The notes beneath the pieces are model-generated. The model searched no databases. It was not told the origin of the DNA and saw only the letters and a program-made list of their open reading frames with translations. This document shows positions 42,671 through 49,538 of a stretch of 49,538 nucleotides of DNA, one piece after another. This DNA is from Anaerolineales bacterium (GTDB lineage Bacteria; Chloroflexota; Anaerolineae; Anaerolineales; Villigracilaceae). Made by a program: the position numbers and the translations under genes. The stretch is from contig JACZJB010000051.1 in NCBI GenBank assembly GCA_014860805.1, positions 1 to 49,538 on the forward strand, in the 5' to 3' direction. Position 1 is the stretch's first letter. Every line of letters starts with the position of its first letter.

Positions 42671-43330
42671 ATGAAAAAAATCCTTACCGTTATTTTGTTC
42701 GCAGCCGCCGCAGTAGCCATTTTTATTTTTCGTGTCCCCCTTGCAGACCTGCTGAGTTGGTTCGGAGATCGTGAAGCAGTTGTCAGTTCCATACGGGACC
42801 TGGGCATGTGGGGACCGCTCGTCTTGATCATCCTGCTCATTTTGCAAGTCTTTCTTGCTTTTATCCCCGGGCAGGCGCTGATGGTGGCTTGTGGATATGT
42901 CTATGGATTTGGGTTGGGCTTCCTAATTTCATGGTTCGGTCTGTTCACAGGCGGACAGGCTGCCTTCGCCCTGGCACGCCGCTACGGACGTCCCTTCGCG
43001 GAGCGCTGGATCGCCCCGCATATCCTCTCAAAATGGGATAAAGCCGCAAACGGGCAAGGGGTTGGTTTCTACGCTCTTTCGCTGGTTCTCCCCATTTTCC
43101 CTAATGATGCCATGTGCTACGTGGCTGGGCTTGGAAAAATCCAATCCCGCCGCTTCACCCTTGCCAATACTCTCGGGCGCGGATTGGCTTGCCTGCTGAC
43201 AAGTGCCGCTGGTGCATTCGGAGATCAATTGAGTATTCAAAGCTGGGTCATCATCGCCGTCATCGTTCTGCTGGTTTGCGTCGGCTGGCTCATCGTCAAA
43301 AATCTCAAGCCGAATCTTTTGATCGCCTAA
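42671..43330 (+). CDS. VTT-domain membrane protein (TVP38/TMEM64, DedA-like)
   Basis: 219 residues, about five to six membrane segments with the re-entrant loop mark FIPGQALMVACGYVYGFGLGFLISWFG and FALARRYGRPFAERW. Family members move lipid carriers such as undecaprenyl phosphate or act in membrane balance. AAGGAAA lies 8 bases before ATG 42671. It is followed at 12 bases by PlsC and then by a GT4, so lipid or glycolipid metabolism is a plausible shared task. Confidence 0.85.
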   Translation: MKKILTVILFAAAAVAIFIFRVPLADLLSWFGDREAVVSSIRDLGMWGPLVLIILLILQVFLAFIPGQALMVACGYVYGFGLGFLISWFGLFTGGQAAFALARRYGRPFAERWIAPHILSKWDKAANGQGVGFYALSLVLPIFPNDAMCYVAGLGKIQSRRFTLANTLGRGLACLLTSAAGAFGDQLSIQSWVIIAVIVLLVCVGWLIVKNLKPNLLIA

Positions 43331-43341
43331 AGGAGTTTGCC

Positions 43342-44025
43342 ATGTTCACACCTATTCAAATCTCCCGATTTGTCCTGAAATCGTATTTTACAGCCTTCAA
43401 CCGCACCTTTGATGTCAACGACAATGTTTCCCTGCCCGATGGAGCGAAGATCATTGCCATGAACCATACACCCGGGTTTGACCCGCTCTACCTGCCGTTC
43501 ATCCTCAAAGATACGCCTCATTTCCTTTTGCAAGACGGCATGTTCAAAATCCCGTTCATCGGTTGGATGCTGAAAGCGTCAGGTCAGATCCCCGTTTACC
43601 GCGGGACAGACAGAGCAAAAGAAGCCAAGCAACAGGCGTGTGAAATTCTTCGCGCAGGCGGGACCATTGCCATCTTTCCCGAAGGAAAAGATGTTGAGTT
43701 CGGGAAACGCATCCCTGCCAAGACGGGCGTCATGAGAATGGCTCTGGAAACCGGCGTCCCAATCGTTCCACTTGGCTTATTTTCGCCAAATCAAAACCTT
43801 ACTCCGCTCCATTTTCAATGGGATGGTGCTCCTCGTTGCGGAGCATGGCAATTCTCAGGAAAAAGCTACATGCGGATTGGCACTCCCTGGCTGCCAAGCG
43901 TTGAAGCAAATGTCCACGCACAGACCGAAGAATTAATGGATCGCATCTATTCGCTTGTTGCAGAAGCAGAAAGAGACTCGCAATGCGTATCGCATACCTT
44001 ACTCAACCCTATCCACCAATGGTAA
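43342..44025 (+). CDS. 1-acylglycerol-3-phosphate acyltransferase (PlsC-like)
   Basis: 227 residues. AMNHTPGFDPLYL has the catalytic H-x4-D and IAIFPEGKDVEFGK the acyl-acceptor motif; IPVYRGTDRAKEAK is the usual third motif. It would attach a fatty acid to lysophosphatidic acid or a related lipid. ATG 43342 follows AAAGGAG; the frame is open far upstream inside the VTT gene, but that part is not credible. Its 3-prime end overlaps the following GT4 by 43 bases in another frame. Confidence 0.87.
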   Translation: MFTPIQISRFVLKSYFTAFNRTFDVNDNVSLPDGAKIIAMNHTPGFDPLYLPFILKDTPHFLLQDGMFKIPFIGWMLKASGQIPVYRGTDRAKEAKQQACEILRAGGTIAIFPEGKDVEFGKRIPAKTGVMRMALETGVPIVPLGLFSPNQNLTPLHFQWDGAPRCGAWQFSGKSYMRIGTPWLPSVEANVHAQTEELMDRIYSLVAEAERDSQCVSHTLLNPIHQW

Positions 44026-45209
44026 GTGGAGCCTCGGCCGTTGCCGAACACCTGGCAAAGGAAATGGCAACCCGTGGGCACGAGGTTCTTGTAATTGCCG
44101 CGAGTGAAAGGGACCATGGCTACACTCAAACAGAAGGAAATCTAACGGTCATGCGTTTGAGGTCGATCAAAAATCCCTTGCGGGTCGGTCAGAAGATTTT
44201 GCTCTTCCCGCGCAACAAGGTACTGAAAGCCTTGAGTGATTTTCAACCTGATGTGATCCATGCTCATGAACCGATTCAAATGGGCTCCCTTGGTCTTGAG
44301 TTTGCTAATCAGGCGCGCATCCCAATCACGATGACCACACATCAATTACCCTGGTTCGTTTCCAGCTACCTGCCAGACAAATTTGGCATTCGGAAAATAG
44401 TGGAAACCCTTCTCTGGAGATATGCAGGCCGGCTGACAAAAAAATTTTCGGCTATTATCTCGCCCACCCAAACAATCTCGCGGATCATTAAACGTAAAAT
44501 AGGCATAAAGCCAAAGACCATTTCGTATGGGATCAACCTGAAAATATTTCACCCGCATCCAACCGCTGAAGAGGAATTTGAAACTTGTGCCAAATTTGGC
44601 CTGCCGTTGAACAAACCTGTCATCCTACATACAGGCAGGTTGGATGCTGATAAATCAGTGAAACGAGTGATTCTCGCAACGGCGCCAGTTCTCTGCGAGT
44701 GTGATGCGCATCTGGTTGTGGCGGGAGATGGAAATCAAAAGCAATCTCTTGAGGAACTTTGCAGATTGCTCGGCATCGAGTCGCGTGTCCGTTTCACTGG
44801 CTTTATTTCAAACAAGAAAGAACTTGCAAAAATATACAGAACATCCGATCTCTTCATCACAGCCTCTGAAATTGAAACTCAGGGCATCGCCATCCTTGAA
44901 GCAGCTGCCAGCGGACTGCCCATTGCAGCGGTAAGAGCCACCTGCATTCCGGAAATCGTACAGCATGGATACAACGGCTATCTTACGAATCCTGGTGACA
45001 TCAGCGCCATGAGCAAGTCGATCCGAAAAATATTAAGCGACCCAGCCAAGACCAGTGAAATGAAAATGAAAAGCCGCAGCATCGCCGAGAAATTCAAGTC
45101 AGAGATCACATTCACCAAACACGAAAAGCTGTACAAACAAATGATCAGCCAAAAAAGCAGGCAGACCTTTGCCTCCAGAAAACCAGCCAAAAATCCCCTA
45201 TACGTTTAG
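43983..45209 (+). CDS. Glycosyltransferase family 4 (glycolipid-type)
   Basis: 408 residues, GT-B fold. RIAYLTQPYPPMVSGASAVAEHLAKEMATRGHEV and HAHEPIQMGSLGLEFANQA are the acceptor-side parts; LHTGRLDADKSVKRVI and TASEIETQGIAILEAAASG (intact E-x7-E) bind the nucleotide sugar. Resembles the diacylglycerol-glucosyltransferase/PimB group. Placed behind PlsC and VTT, it probably makes a membrane glycolipid. The C-terminal tail is basic (RKPAKNPLYV). Confidence 0.85.
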   Translation: MRIAYLTQPYPPMVSGASAVAEHLAKEMATRGHEVLVIAASERDHGYTQTEGNLTVMRLRSIKNPLRVGQKILLFPRNKVLKALSDFQPDVIHAHEPIQMGSLGLEFANQARIPITMTTHQLPWFVSSYLPDKFGIRKIVETLLWRYAGRLTKKFSAIISPTQTISRIIKRKIGIKPKTISYGINLKIFHPHPTAEEEFETCAKFGLPLNKPVILHTGRLDADKSVKRVILATAPVLCECDAHLVVAGDGNQKQSLEELCRLLGIESRVRFTGFISNKKELAKIYRTSDLFITASEIETQGIAILEAAASGLPIAAVRATCIPEIVQHGYNGYLTNPGDISAMSKSIRKILSDPAKTSEMKMKSRSIAEKFKSEITFTKHEKLYKQMISQKSRQTFASRKPAKNPLYV

Positions 45210-45210
45210 A

Positions 45211-45255
45211 CAGGTATTTTGCGGTAAGATACAGGGAGATGGGGACAACAGGTAG
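45211..45255 (+). pseudogene. Remnant of a second mazG gene (3-prime end only)
   Basis: Directly after the GT4 stop, one frame reads RQ, three other residues, then GKIQGDGDNR and a stop, matching the last residues of MazG at 40383-40712 without an amino-acid change. The DNA differs mostly at third codon positions (about 26 of 33 bases identical), so it is an old divergence. No upstream part of the gene remains. Confidence 0.7.
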
Positions 45256-45361
45256 TTGTGAGCGGCCAGCTAGTAGCAATTCGCTAAAAGCAGCCGCAAA
45301 CCGCACAGGAACCCGTAAGGAAACTCTAACCTTTTTCCTACACGGACTCCCCCCGCTTTTT

Positions 45362-45376
45362 GGTAGAATCCCTACC
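45362..45376 (+). promoter_or_regulatory. clpC -10 box inside a dyad
   Basis: TAGAAT (45364-45369) lies inside the dyad GGTAG-N5-CTACC. The start site would leave a short leader with AGGAG before ATG 45397. No -35 hexamer is clear. No CIRCE or CtsR-type heptamers were recognised. The rest of the 187-base gap shows only the mazG remnant. Confidence 0.4.
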
Positions 45377-45396
45377 AGGAATTATAGGAGATAACT

Positions 45397-47889
45397 ATGG
45401 CTGGTATGGAAAGATTTACACAGCGTGCAAGGCGTGTTCTCAGCCTCGCCCATCAAGAGGCCGAACGCGCTCGCCAGAACAATATCGGAACCGAACACCT
45501 TCTGCTTGGATTAATGGATGAAGAAGGCGGAGTTGCAGGCCGCGTCCTGCGCGAACTCGGCATGACCTCCGAACGCGTGCGTGAAGTCGTTGCGCGCGTT
45601 TCAGGCAACCCAGCCAGTTTCGACCCCAACCGCATTGAACTTGCCCCAGAAACTCAACAAGTGCTCGAATTTGCCGTCGACGAGGCTCGTCGACTCGGTC
45701 ATCATTACATTGGAACTGAACATATTTTATTGGGATTGGTCCGCGTCGAATCCACTGCGATGGAAGTGCTTCGCCGCCTCGGCGTCACAGCCGACCAGAT
45801 CCGCCGCCAGACTCGCCGCGTGTTGAATGAATCCGCTTCATCCTCCTCGCCGACGCCTGCCGGCCCGCAACCAGCAAAATCCGGCCCTGCTGGAGCCAAC
45901 CCCAAAACCCCGCTCGTGGATCAACTCGCTTCGGATTTAACATCCAAGGCTGAAGAAAAGAAACTTGACCCCGTCATTGGCCGCCAGATGGAAATCGAAC
46001 GCGTGATTCAAATTCTCGCGCGCCGCACAAAGAACAATCCCGCCCTCATCGGTGAACCCGGCGTCGGCAAGACTGCCATTGTCGAAGGTCTTGCCCAACG
46101 CATCGTCGAAGGAGACGTGCCTGCGCCGCTCATGAACAAACGCGTTCTTCAACTAGATGTGGGTTCGCTGGTCGCTGGCACGATGTATCGCGGTCAGTTC
46201 GAGGAAAGACTCAAGAGAATCATTGATGAGTTAAAAACCTCAGGCGCGATTCTGTTCATTGACGAGGTTCATATGCTGGTCGGAGCAGGAGCCGCAGGCT
46301 CTTCGGTCGATGCGGCAAATATCCTCAAGCCTGCCTTATCCCGCGGCGAACTTCAAGTCATTGGCGCCACCACGTTGGACGAATACCGCAAACACATTGA
46401 ATCGGATGCCGCTCTCGAACGCCGCTTCCAACCCGTTCAAGTGGACGAGCCTTCTGAAGAGGAGACTATTGCGATCCTTAAAGGTATTCGCGGCGCTTAC
46501 GAAGAACATCATCACCTGGTGATCTCTGATGAAGCGCTCGAAGCTGCCGCGCATTTATCCTCCCGCTATGTTACTGAGAGATTTTTACCTGACAAAGCCA
46601 TTGATCTAATTGACGAATCATCCTCCCGCGTGCGCATGTACAAAAGCCCCGCAGCCAAACACGCCAAAGATTTGTTCGGCCAATTGCGCGCCGCGCGCCA
46701 GAACCGCACGCTCGCTCAGGAAGAAGGCAACAACGAAGATGTGAAGGAATGGGAAGAGCGCGAGTTCGACCTCAACCAGCAGATCGAACGCCTGCGCACT
46801 GGTTGGGATCGCGCCAACAGTCCCGTTGTTTCTGCAGAAGATATTGCCGAAGTCGTCTCCATGTGGACGGGTGTGCCGTTGATGCAATTGGCGGAAGCCG
46901 AATCACAACGTTTGCTCAAAATGGAAGAGGAACTCCGCAAAGGCATCATCGGCCAGGAAGATGCGATCATCGCCATCTCCCGTGCCGTGCGCCGCGCCCG
47001 CGCAGGTTTAAAAGATCCCAAACGCCCCATCGGTTCATTCATGTTCCTCGGACCCACAGGCGTTGGAAAAACTCAGTTGACCAAGACCCTCGCCAAGTTC
47101 ATGTTTGGCAGCGAAGATGCCGCCATTCAATTGGATATGTCCGAGTTCATGGAACGTCACACGGCTGCCCGCTTGGTGGGCGCGCCTCCCGGATACGTCG
47201 GCTACGAAGATGCAGGCCAGCTCACCGAAGCCCTGCGCCGCAGACCATACTCCATTGTCGTCTTCGATGAGATCGAAAAGGCTCATCCCGAAGTCCACAA
47301 CATGCTGCTGCAGATCATGGAAGAAGGACATCTCAGCGATGCGAAGGGCCGCAAGGTCGATTTCCGCAACGCCATCATTGTGATGACCTCCAACATCGGC
47401 GCAGATGTGATCAAGAAGCAAACCTCCCTCGGGTTCGCGTTGAAGCGCGATGAAGTCACCGAAGAAAGACTCTCCTACGAAGACATGCGCAAGAAGTTGA
47501 GCGAATCGCTCAAGCGCGCCTTCCGCCCGGAGTTCATCAACCGCATGGATTCCGTGGTCATCTTCCGCTCGCTGAACAAGGAAGACATCCAGAAGATCGT
47601 TTCCCTGGAAATTTCCAAAGTCGCCGAACGCCTCAAGGACCATAACCTCGTGCTGACCGCTTCCACTGAAGCATTATCCTCGCTCGCAGAACAGGGCTAT
47701 GACGCCGAGTTTGGCGCACGTCCGTTACGCCGCGTGATTCAGCAAAAAGTGGAAGATCCTCTATCTGACAAGATGCTTTCCGGCGACTTCGTCAATGGAG
47801 ACTCCGTTGAAGTGAATGTCAACGACGACGGCGAAGTCACACTGGAAAAAATTCAAGATCCAGCCGTTGTAGTTGAACCAAGTATATAG
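45397..47889 (+). CDS. clpC: ClpC-type AAA+ chaperone ATPase
   Basis: 830 residues. The N-terminal Clp_N repeats (1-150: [29 protein letters not shown] twice) bind substrates or adaptors. D1 has Walker A GEPGVGKT from about residue 219 and Walker [15 protein letters not shown]; the middle domain is a coiled coil (about 400-470); D2 has Walker A GPTGVGKT from about 552 and Walker [14 protein letters not shown]. Works with ClpP in protein quality control. No ClpP is in the window. The length and lack of the long middle of ClpB fit ClpC. Ends by a striking palindrome. Confidence 0.95.
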   Translation: MAGMERFTQRARRVLSLAHQEAERARQNNIGTEHLLLGLMDEEGGVAGRVLRELGMTSERVREVVARVSGNPASFDPNRIELAPETQQVLEFAVDEARRLGHHYIGTEHILLGLVRVESTAMEVLRRLGVTADQIRRQTRRVLNESASSSSPTPAGPQPAKSGPAGANPKTPLVDQLASDLTSKAEEKKLDPVIGRQMEIERVIQILARRTKNNPALIGEPGVGKTAIVEGLAQRIVEGDVPAPLMNKRVLQLDVGSLVAGTMYRGQFEERLKRIIDELKTSGAILFIDEVHMLVGAGAAGSSVDAANILKPALSRGELQVIGATTLDEYRKHIESDAALERRFQPVQVDEPSEEETIAILKGIRGAYEEHHHLVISDEALEAAAHLSSRYVTERFLPDKAIDLIDESSSRVRMYKSPAAKHAKDLFGQLRAARQNRTLAQEEGNNEDVKEWEEREFDLNQQIERLRTGWDRANSPVVSAEDIAEVVSMWTGVPLMQLAEAESQRLLKMEEELRKGIIGQEDAIIAISRAVRRARAGLKDPKRPIGSFMFLGPTGVGKTQLTKTLAKFMFGSEDAAIQLDMSEFMERHTAARLVGAPPGYVGYEDAGQLTEALRRRPYSIVVFDEIEKAHPEVHNMLLQIMEEGHLSDAKGRKVDFRNAIIVMTSNIGADVIKKQTSLGFALKRDEVTEERLSYEDMRKKLSESLKRAFRPEFINRMDSVVIFRSLNKEDIQKIVSLEISKVAERLKDHNLVLTASTEALSSLAEQGYDAEFGARPLRRVIQQKVEDPLSDKMLSGDFVNGDSVEVNVNDDGEVTLEKIQDPAVVVEPSI

Positions 47890-47899
47890 GAAAACAATG

Positions 47900-47941
47900 A
47901 GACCCTAAAGGTTTCCCCGTACGGGGAAACCTTTAGGGTCT
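47900..47941. repeat. Perfect 42-base palindrome between clpC and the TPR gene
   Basis: AGACCCTAAAGGTTTCCCC, GTAC in the centre, then the exact reverse complement. All 21 base pairs match. No T run follows, so it is not a standard terminator, although it may still stop or stabilise transcripts. The core CCTAAAGGTTT resembles the terminator at 42528-42569. Confidence 0.8.
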
Positions 47942-47949
47942 ATACACAA

Positions 47950-49002
47950 ATGAACAAGCAAGAACTCCTCAAGCAAGCTGACTACAACTACCAACGCGGC
48001 AATCGTGAGTTGGCAAAAAAATATCTTTCCGATCTTCTCGCAGCATATCCCAGGGAAGAGTCCGCATGGATTCTGCTCGCAAAAGTGGAAGTAGTAAAAG
48101 AGCGCAAAATCGAATGTTACCAACGCGCGCTTAAGATTAACCCCGGCAACAATGAAACCCGCATCGCGCTGACCCGCATCGACTCAACCAGCCCAACATT
48201 GCCGCGAGACGGCAGGTTGACCATCACACCGCTGCAGTCATCTAAACCTTACAAAGGAACGCTGCGCGCAATCCTTGGAATTGCAGCCGTCTTATTCATC
48301 TTTGGAACAACCACACTGGTAGTTGCGCGGAACAACCCCGAATCAAAAGTTGCAAAATTACTCATCAATGCCACACCCACAATGTACGGGAATGTTTCCA
48401 TTGAAAGCGACATTGCGCCTGACACACGCGCAGAGATTGGCATGAAATATCCGCAATACGCGCCGCTTGTAGATGCGTTGATCATGCTTGCCATGGAAAA
48501 CTCCAGTGCGGGCATGGAAGGCGCCCCTGAACGCCCCGGCGCCGAAATCATCACTTCGGATGTAAAAGCATTGGAAGCAAAAACCCTGCTGGCGAACGCA
48601 ATTCCCCAGCCGGGCTCCTTGTCATCTGCGACGATCACCGAACAGCAGATCACTTCCTGGCTCGCCATGGAAATGGAGAACAGCGCCGACCTGCCTTTGA
48701 GCGATGTTCAGGTTTATTTGCGCGGCGGGCAAATCCAGATCTGGGGAATGGTGAATGGCAGTACTGGTTCCACCTCGGCACTGCTAGACGGGACGATCAG
48801 CATTGATGGAAATGCACAGCCCGTTTTTACCCTCGAGTCGATGCAAATTGGACAGCAAAAAGTACCGGATATCCTGCTCTCGCAGGCGGAAAACTGGCTG
48901 AACCAAATCCTGGCAGAAAAGATAAACTCCGAAATTCCCGGTTTGCGGCTGATGAATATTAACGTAACCAATGGATTAATCACAGTATCGGGAATGAGAT
49001 AG
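47950..49002 (+). CDS. TPR-containing membrane protein of unknown function
   Basis: 350 residues. Residues 1-60 form one or two TPR-like helix pairs (LLKQADYNYQRGNRELAKKYLSDLLAAYPREESAWILLAKVE and KIECYQRALKINPGNNETR). A single membrane helix lies at about 104-126 (LRAILGIAAVLFIFGTTTLVVA). The outside part (127-350) has two possible lipid-binding-like beta segments: ITEQQITSWLAMEM and LLSQAENWLNQILAEKIN, with repeated strand patterns. ATG 47950 has no ribosome binding site and is only eight bases after the palindrome, so the start is uncertain. Function unknown. Confidence 0.75.
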   Translation: MNKQELLKQADYNYQRGNRELAKKYLSDLLAAYPREESAWILLAKVEVVKERKIECYQRALKINPGNNETRIALTRIDSTSPTLPRDGRLTITPLQSSKPYKGTLRAILGIAAVLFIFGTTTLVVARNNPESKVAKLLINATPTMYGNVSIESDIAPDTRAEIGMKYPQYAPLVDALIMLAMENSSAGMEGAPERPGAEIITSDVKALEAKTLLANAIPQPGSLSSATITEQQITSWLAMEMENSADLPLSDVQVYLRGGQIQIWGMVNGSTGSTSALLDGTISIDGNAQPVFTLESMQIGQQKVPDILLSQAENWLNQILAEKINSEIPGLRLMNINVTNGLITVSGMR

Positions 49003-49007
49003 GAATC

Positions 49008-49038
49008 AAAAAGACCGCTCAAATTGGGCGGTCTTTTT
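49008..49038 (+). terminator. Rho-independent terminator after the TPR gene
   Basis: AAAAAGACCGCTC and GGGCGGTCTTTTT form a strong stem with an AAATT-type loop and a T run, directly after the stop codon. Symmetric A and T tracts allow both directions. Confidence 0.88.
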
Positions 49039-49128
49039 GATTTAACTGTAATACTTTCTTAATATATTTTACGGCACACGTGTTGTCCATATGATGTTGA
49101 AACCGGACTTTAGTGAAGGAGACCTGAA

Positions 49129-49538
49129 ATGAAGACCTATCGCAAACCAACTGATCAAGAATTACGTCAACGGCTTTCTCCGCAGCAATATCAAGTCACA
49201 CAAAATGCAGGGACAGAGCCGCCTTTTCAGAACGAATTTTGGGATCACAAACAGGACGGCATCTACGTTGACATCGTCTCTGGAGAGCCGCTGTTCAGTT
49301 CCCTGGAGAAGTTCGATTCGGGCTGCGGCTGGCCCAGTTTTACAGAACCATTAAGCTCGGAAAACATCACGACGCATACTGACACCAAGTTCTTTATGGT
49401 GCGGACGGAGGTTCGTTCCAAACACGGCGACTCACATCTGGGGCATGTTTTTGACGATGGTCCCGCCCCCACAGGTCTACGCTATTGCATCAACTCCGCA
49501 GCACTGCGTTTCATTCCAGTGGAGGAATTGGAAAAAGA
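49129..49538 (+). CDS. msrB: Peptide-methionine (R)-S-oxide reductase, cut by the window edge
   Basis: At least 136 residues. [27 protein letters not shown] is the MsrB start, [10 protein letters not shown] contains the substrate-binding part, and [14 protein letters not shown] with [11 protein letters not shown] carries the catalytic Cys. It repairs oxidised methionine. The two zinc-binding Cys-x2-Cys pairs of many MsrB proteins are absent here, so it is the zinc-free form. GAAGGAG lies nine bases before ATG 49129. The stop is beyond the window, but nearly the whole domain is present. Confidence 0.92.
   Translation, partial: MKTYRKPTDQELRQRLSPQQYQVTQNAGTEPPFQNEFWDHKQDGIYVDIVSGEPLFSSLEKFDSGCGWPSFTEPLSSENITTHTDTKFFMVRTEVRSKHGDSHLGHVFDDGPAPTGLRYCINSAALRFIPVEELEK

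Noticed and set aside
43114-43341. Upstream extension of the PlsC gene
   Set aside because: It lies inside the VTT gene in another frame; ATG 43342 with AAAGGAG is the natural start.
47035-47643. Antisense open frame of 202 codons under clpC
   Set aside because: Shadow of a strongly coding strand; clpC is well conserved here and no promoter is seen on the other strand.
47900-47941. Ordinary rho-independent terminator for clpC
   Set aside because: The stem is perfect but no T run follows on the plus strand, so it is listed as a palindrome instead.

Overview
The window reads as a bacterial chromosome segment, most likely from an Anaerolineae-type member of the Chloroflexota. This is an inference from gene content: a DUF951 protein, a ClpC-type chaperone, an F420-type luciferase-like oxidoreductase, many polytopic glycosyltransferases and repeated TATAAT boxes sitting directly in front of start codons. 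No rRNA, tRNA, CRISPR array or transposase gene was seen.

Region 1 (1-24801, all minus strand) is a surface-polysaccharide locus. Read in transcription order it holds a small anchored protein and two polytopic membrane proteins (24801-20772); GDP-mannose 4,6-dehydratase, another polytopic glycosyltransferase, a polyprenyl-phosphate glycosyltransferase, a flippase-like membrane protein, a fourth polytopic protein, a GT4 and a UDP-GlcNAc 2-epimerase (20735-11861); then, behind a TTGACA promoter, a winged-helix regulator, WlbA, WlbB and WlbC homologues, a Wzx flippase, an SGNH-like protein and a TylF-type methyltransferase. It ends with a tightly overlapping NeuB / aldehyde dehydrogenase / CMP-sugar transferase / transketolase block that runs off the left edge. 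The Wlb enzymes plus the UDP-GlcNAc-dehydrogenase-like protein at 29355-30677 make a full set for UDP-2,3-diacetamido-mannuronic acid. The NeuB block suggests a second, CMP-activated keto sugar acid whose precursor cannot be explained by known gene sets in the window.

Region 2 (24955-34977) has a lone plus-strand alpha/beta hydrolase, then minus-strand operons: a second Wzx with a GT4; nucleotide-sugar dehydrogenase with NAD-dependent epimerase, closed by a terminator; the housekeeping run tsaE-tsaB-rimI-udg with a PepSY-like small protein; and DUF951 with a GT4.

Region 3 (35313-49538, all plus strand) is mostly housekeeping and stress functions: MBL-fold hydrolase, Crp/Fnr regulator, thioesterase, M42 peptidase, peroxiredoxin, F420-type oxidoreductase, MazG, a large membrane-bound GAF/HTH regulator, a VTT protein - PlsC - GT4 glycolipid operon, ClpC, a TPR membrane protein and MsrB (cut by the right edge). 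Region 3 also has most of the repeats: composite inverted repeats, strong hairpins, a perfect 42-bp palindrome and a remnant of a second mazG gene.

A recurring feature is that several operon-first genes have a TATAAT-like box 6-9 bases before the start codon and no ribosome binding site, which fits leaderless mRNAs, while internal genes use ordinary GGAG-type sites or overlap their upstream neighbour.
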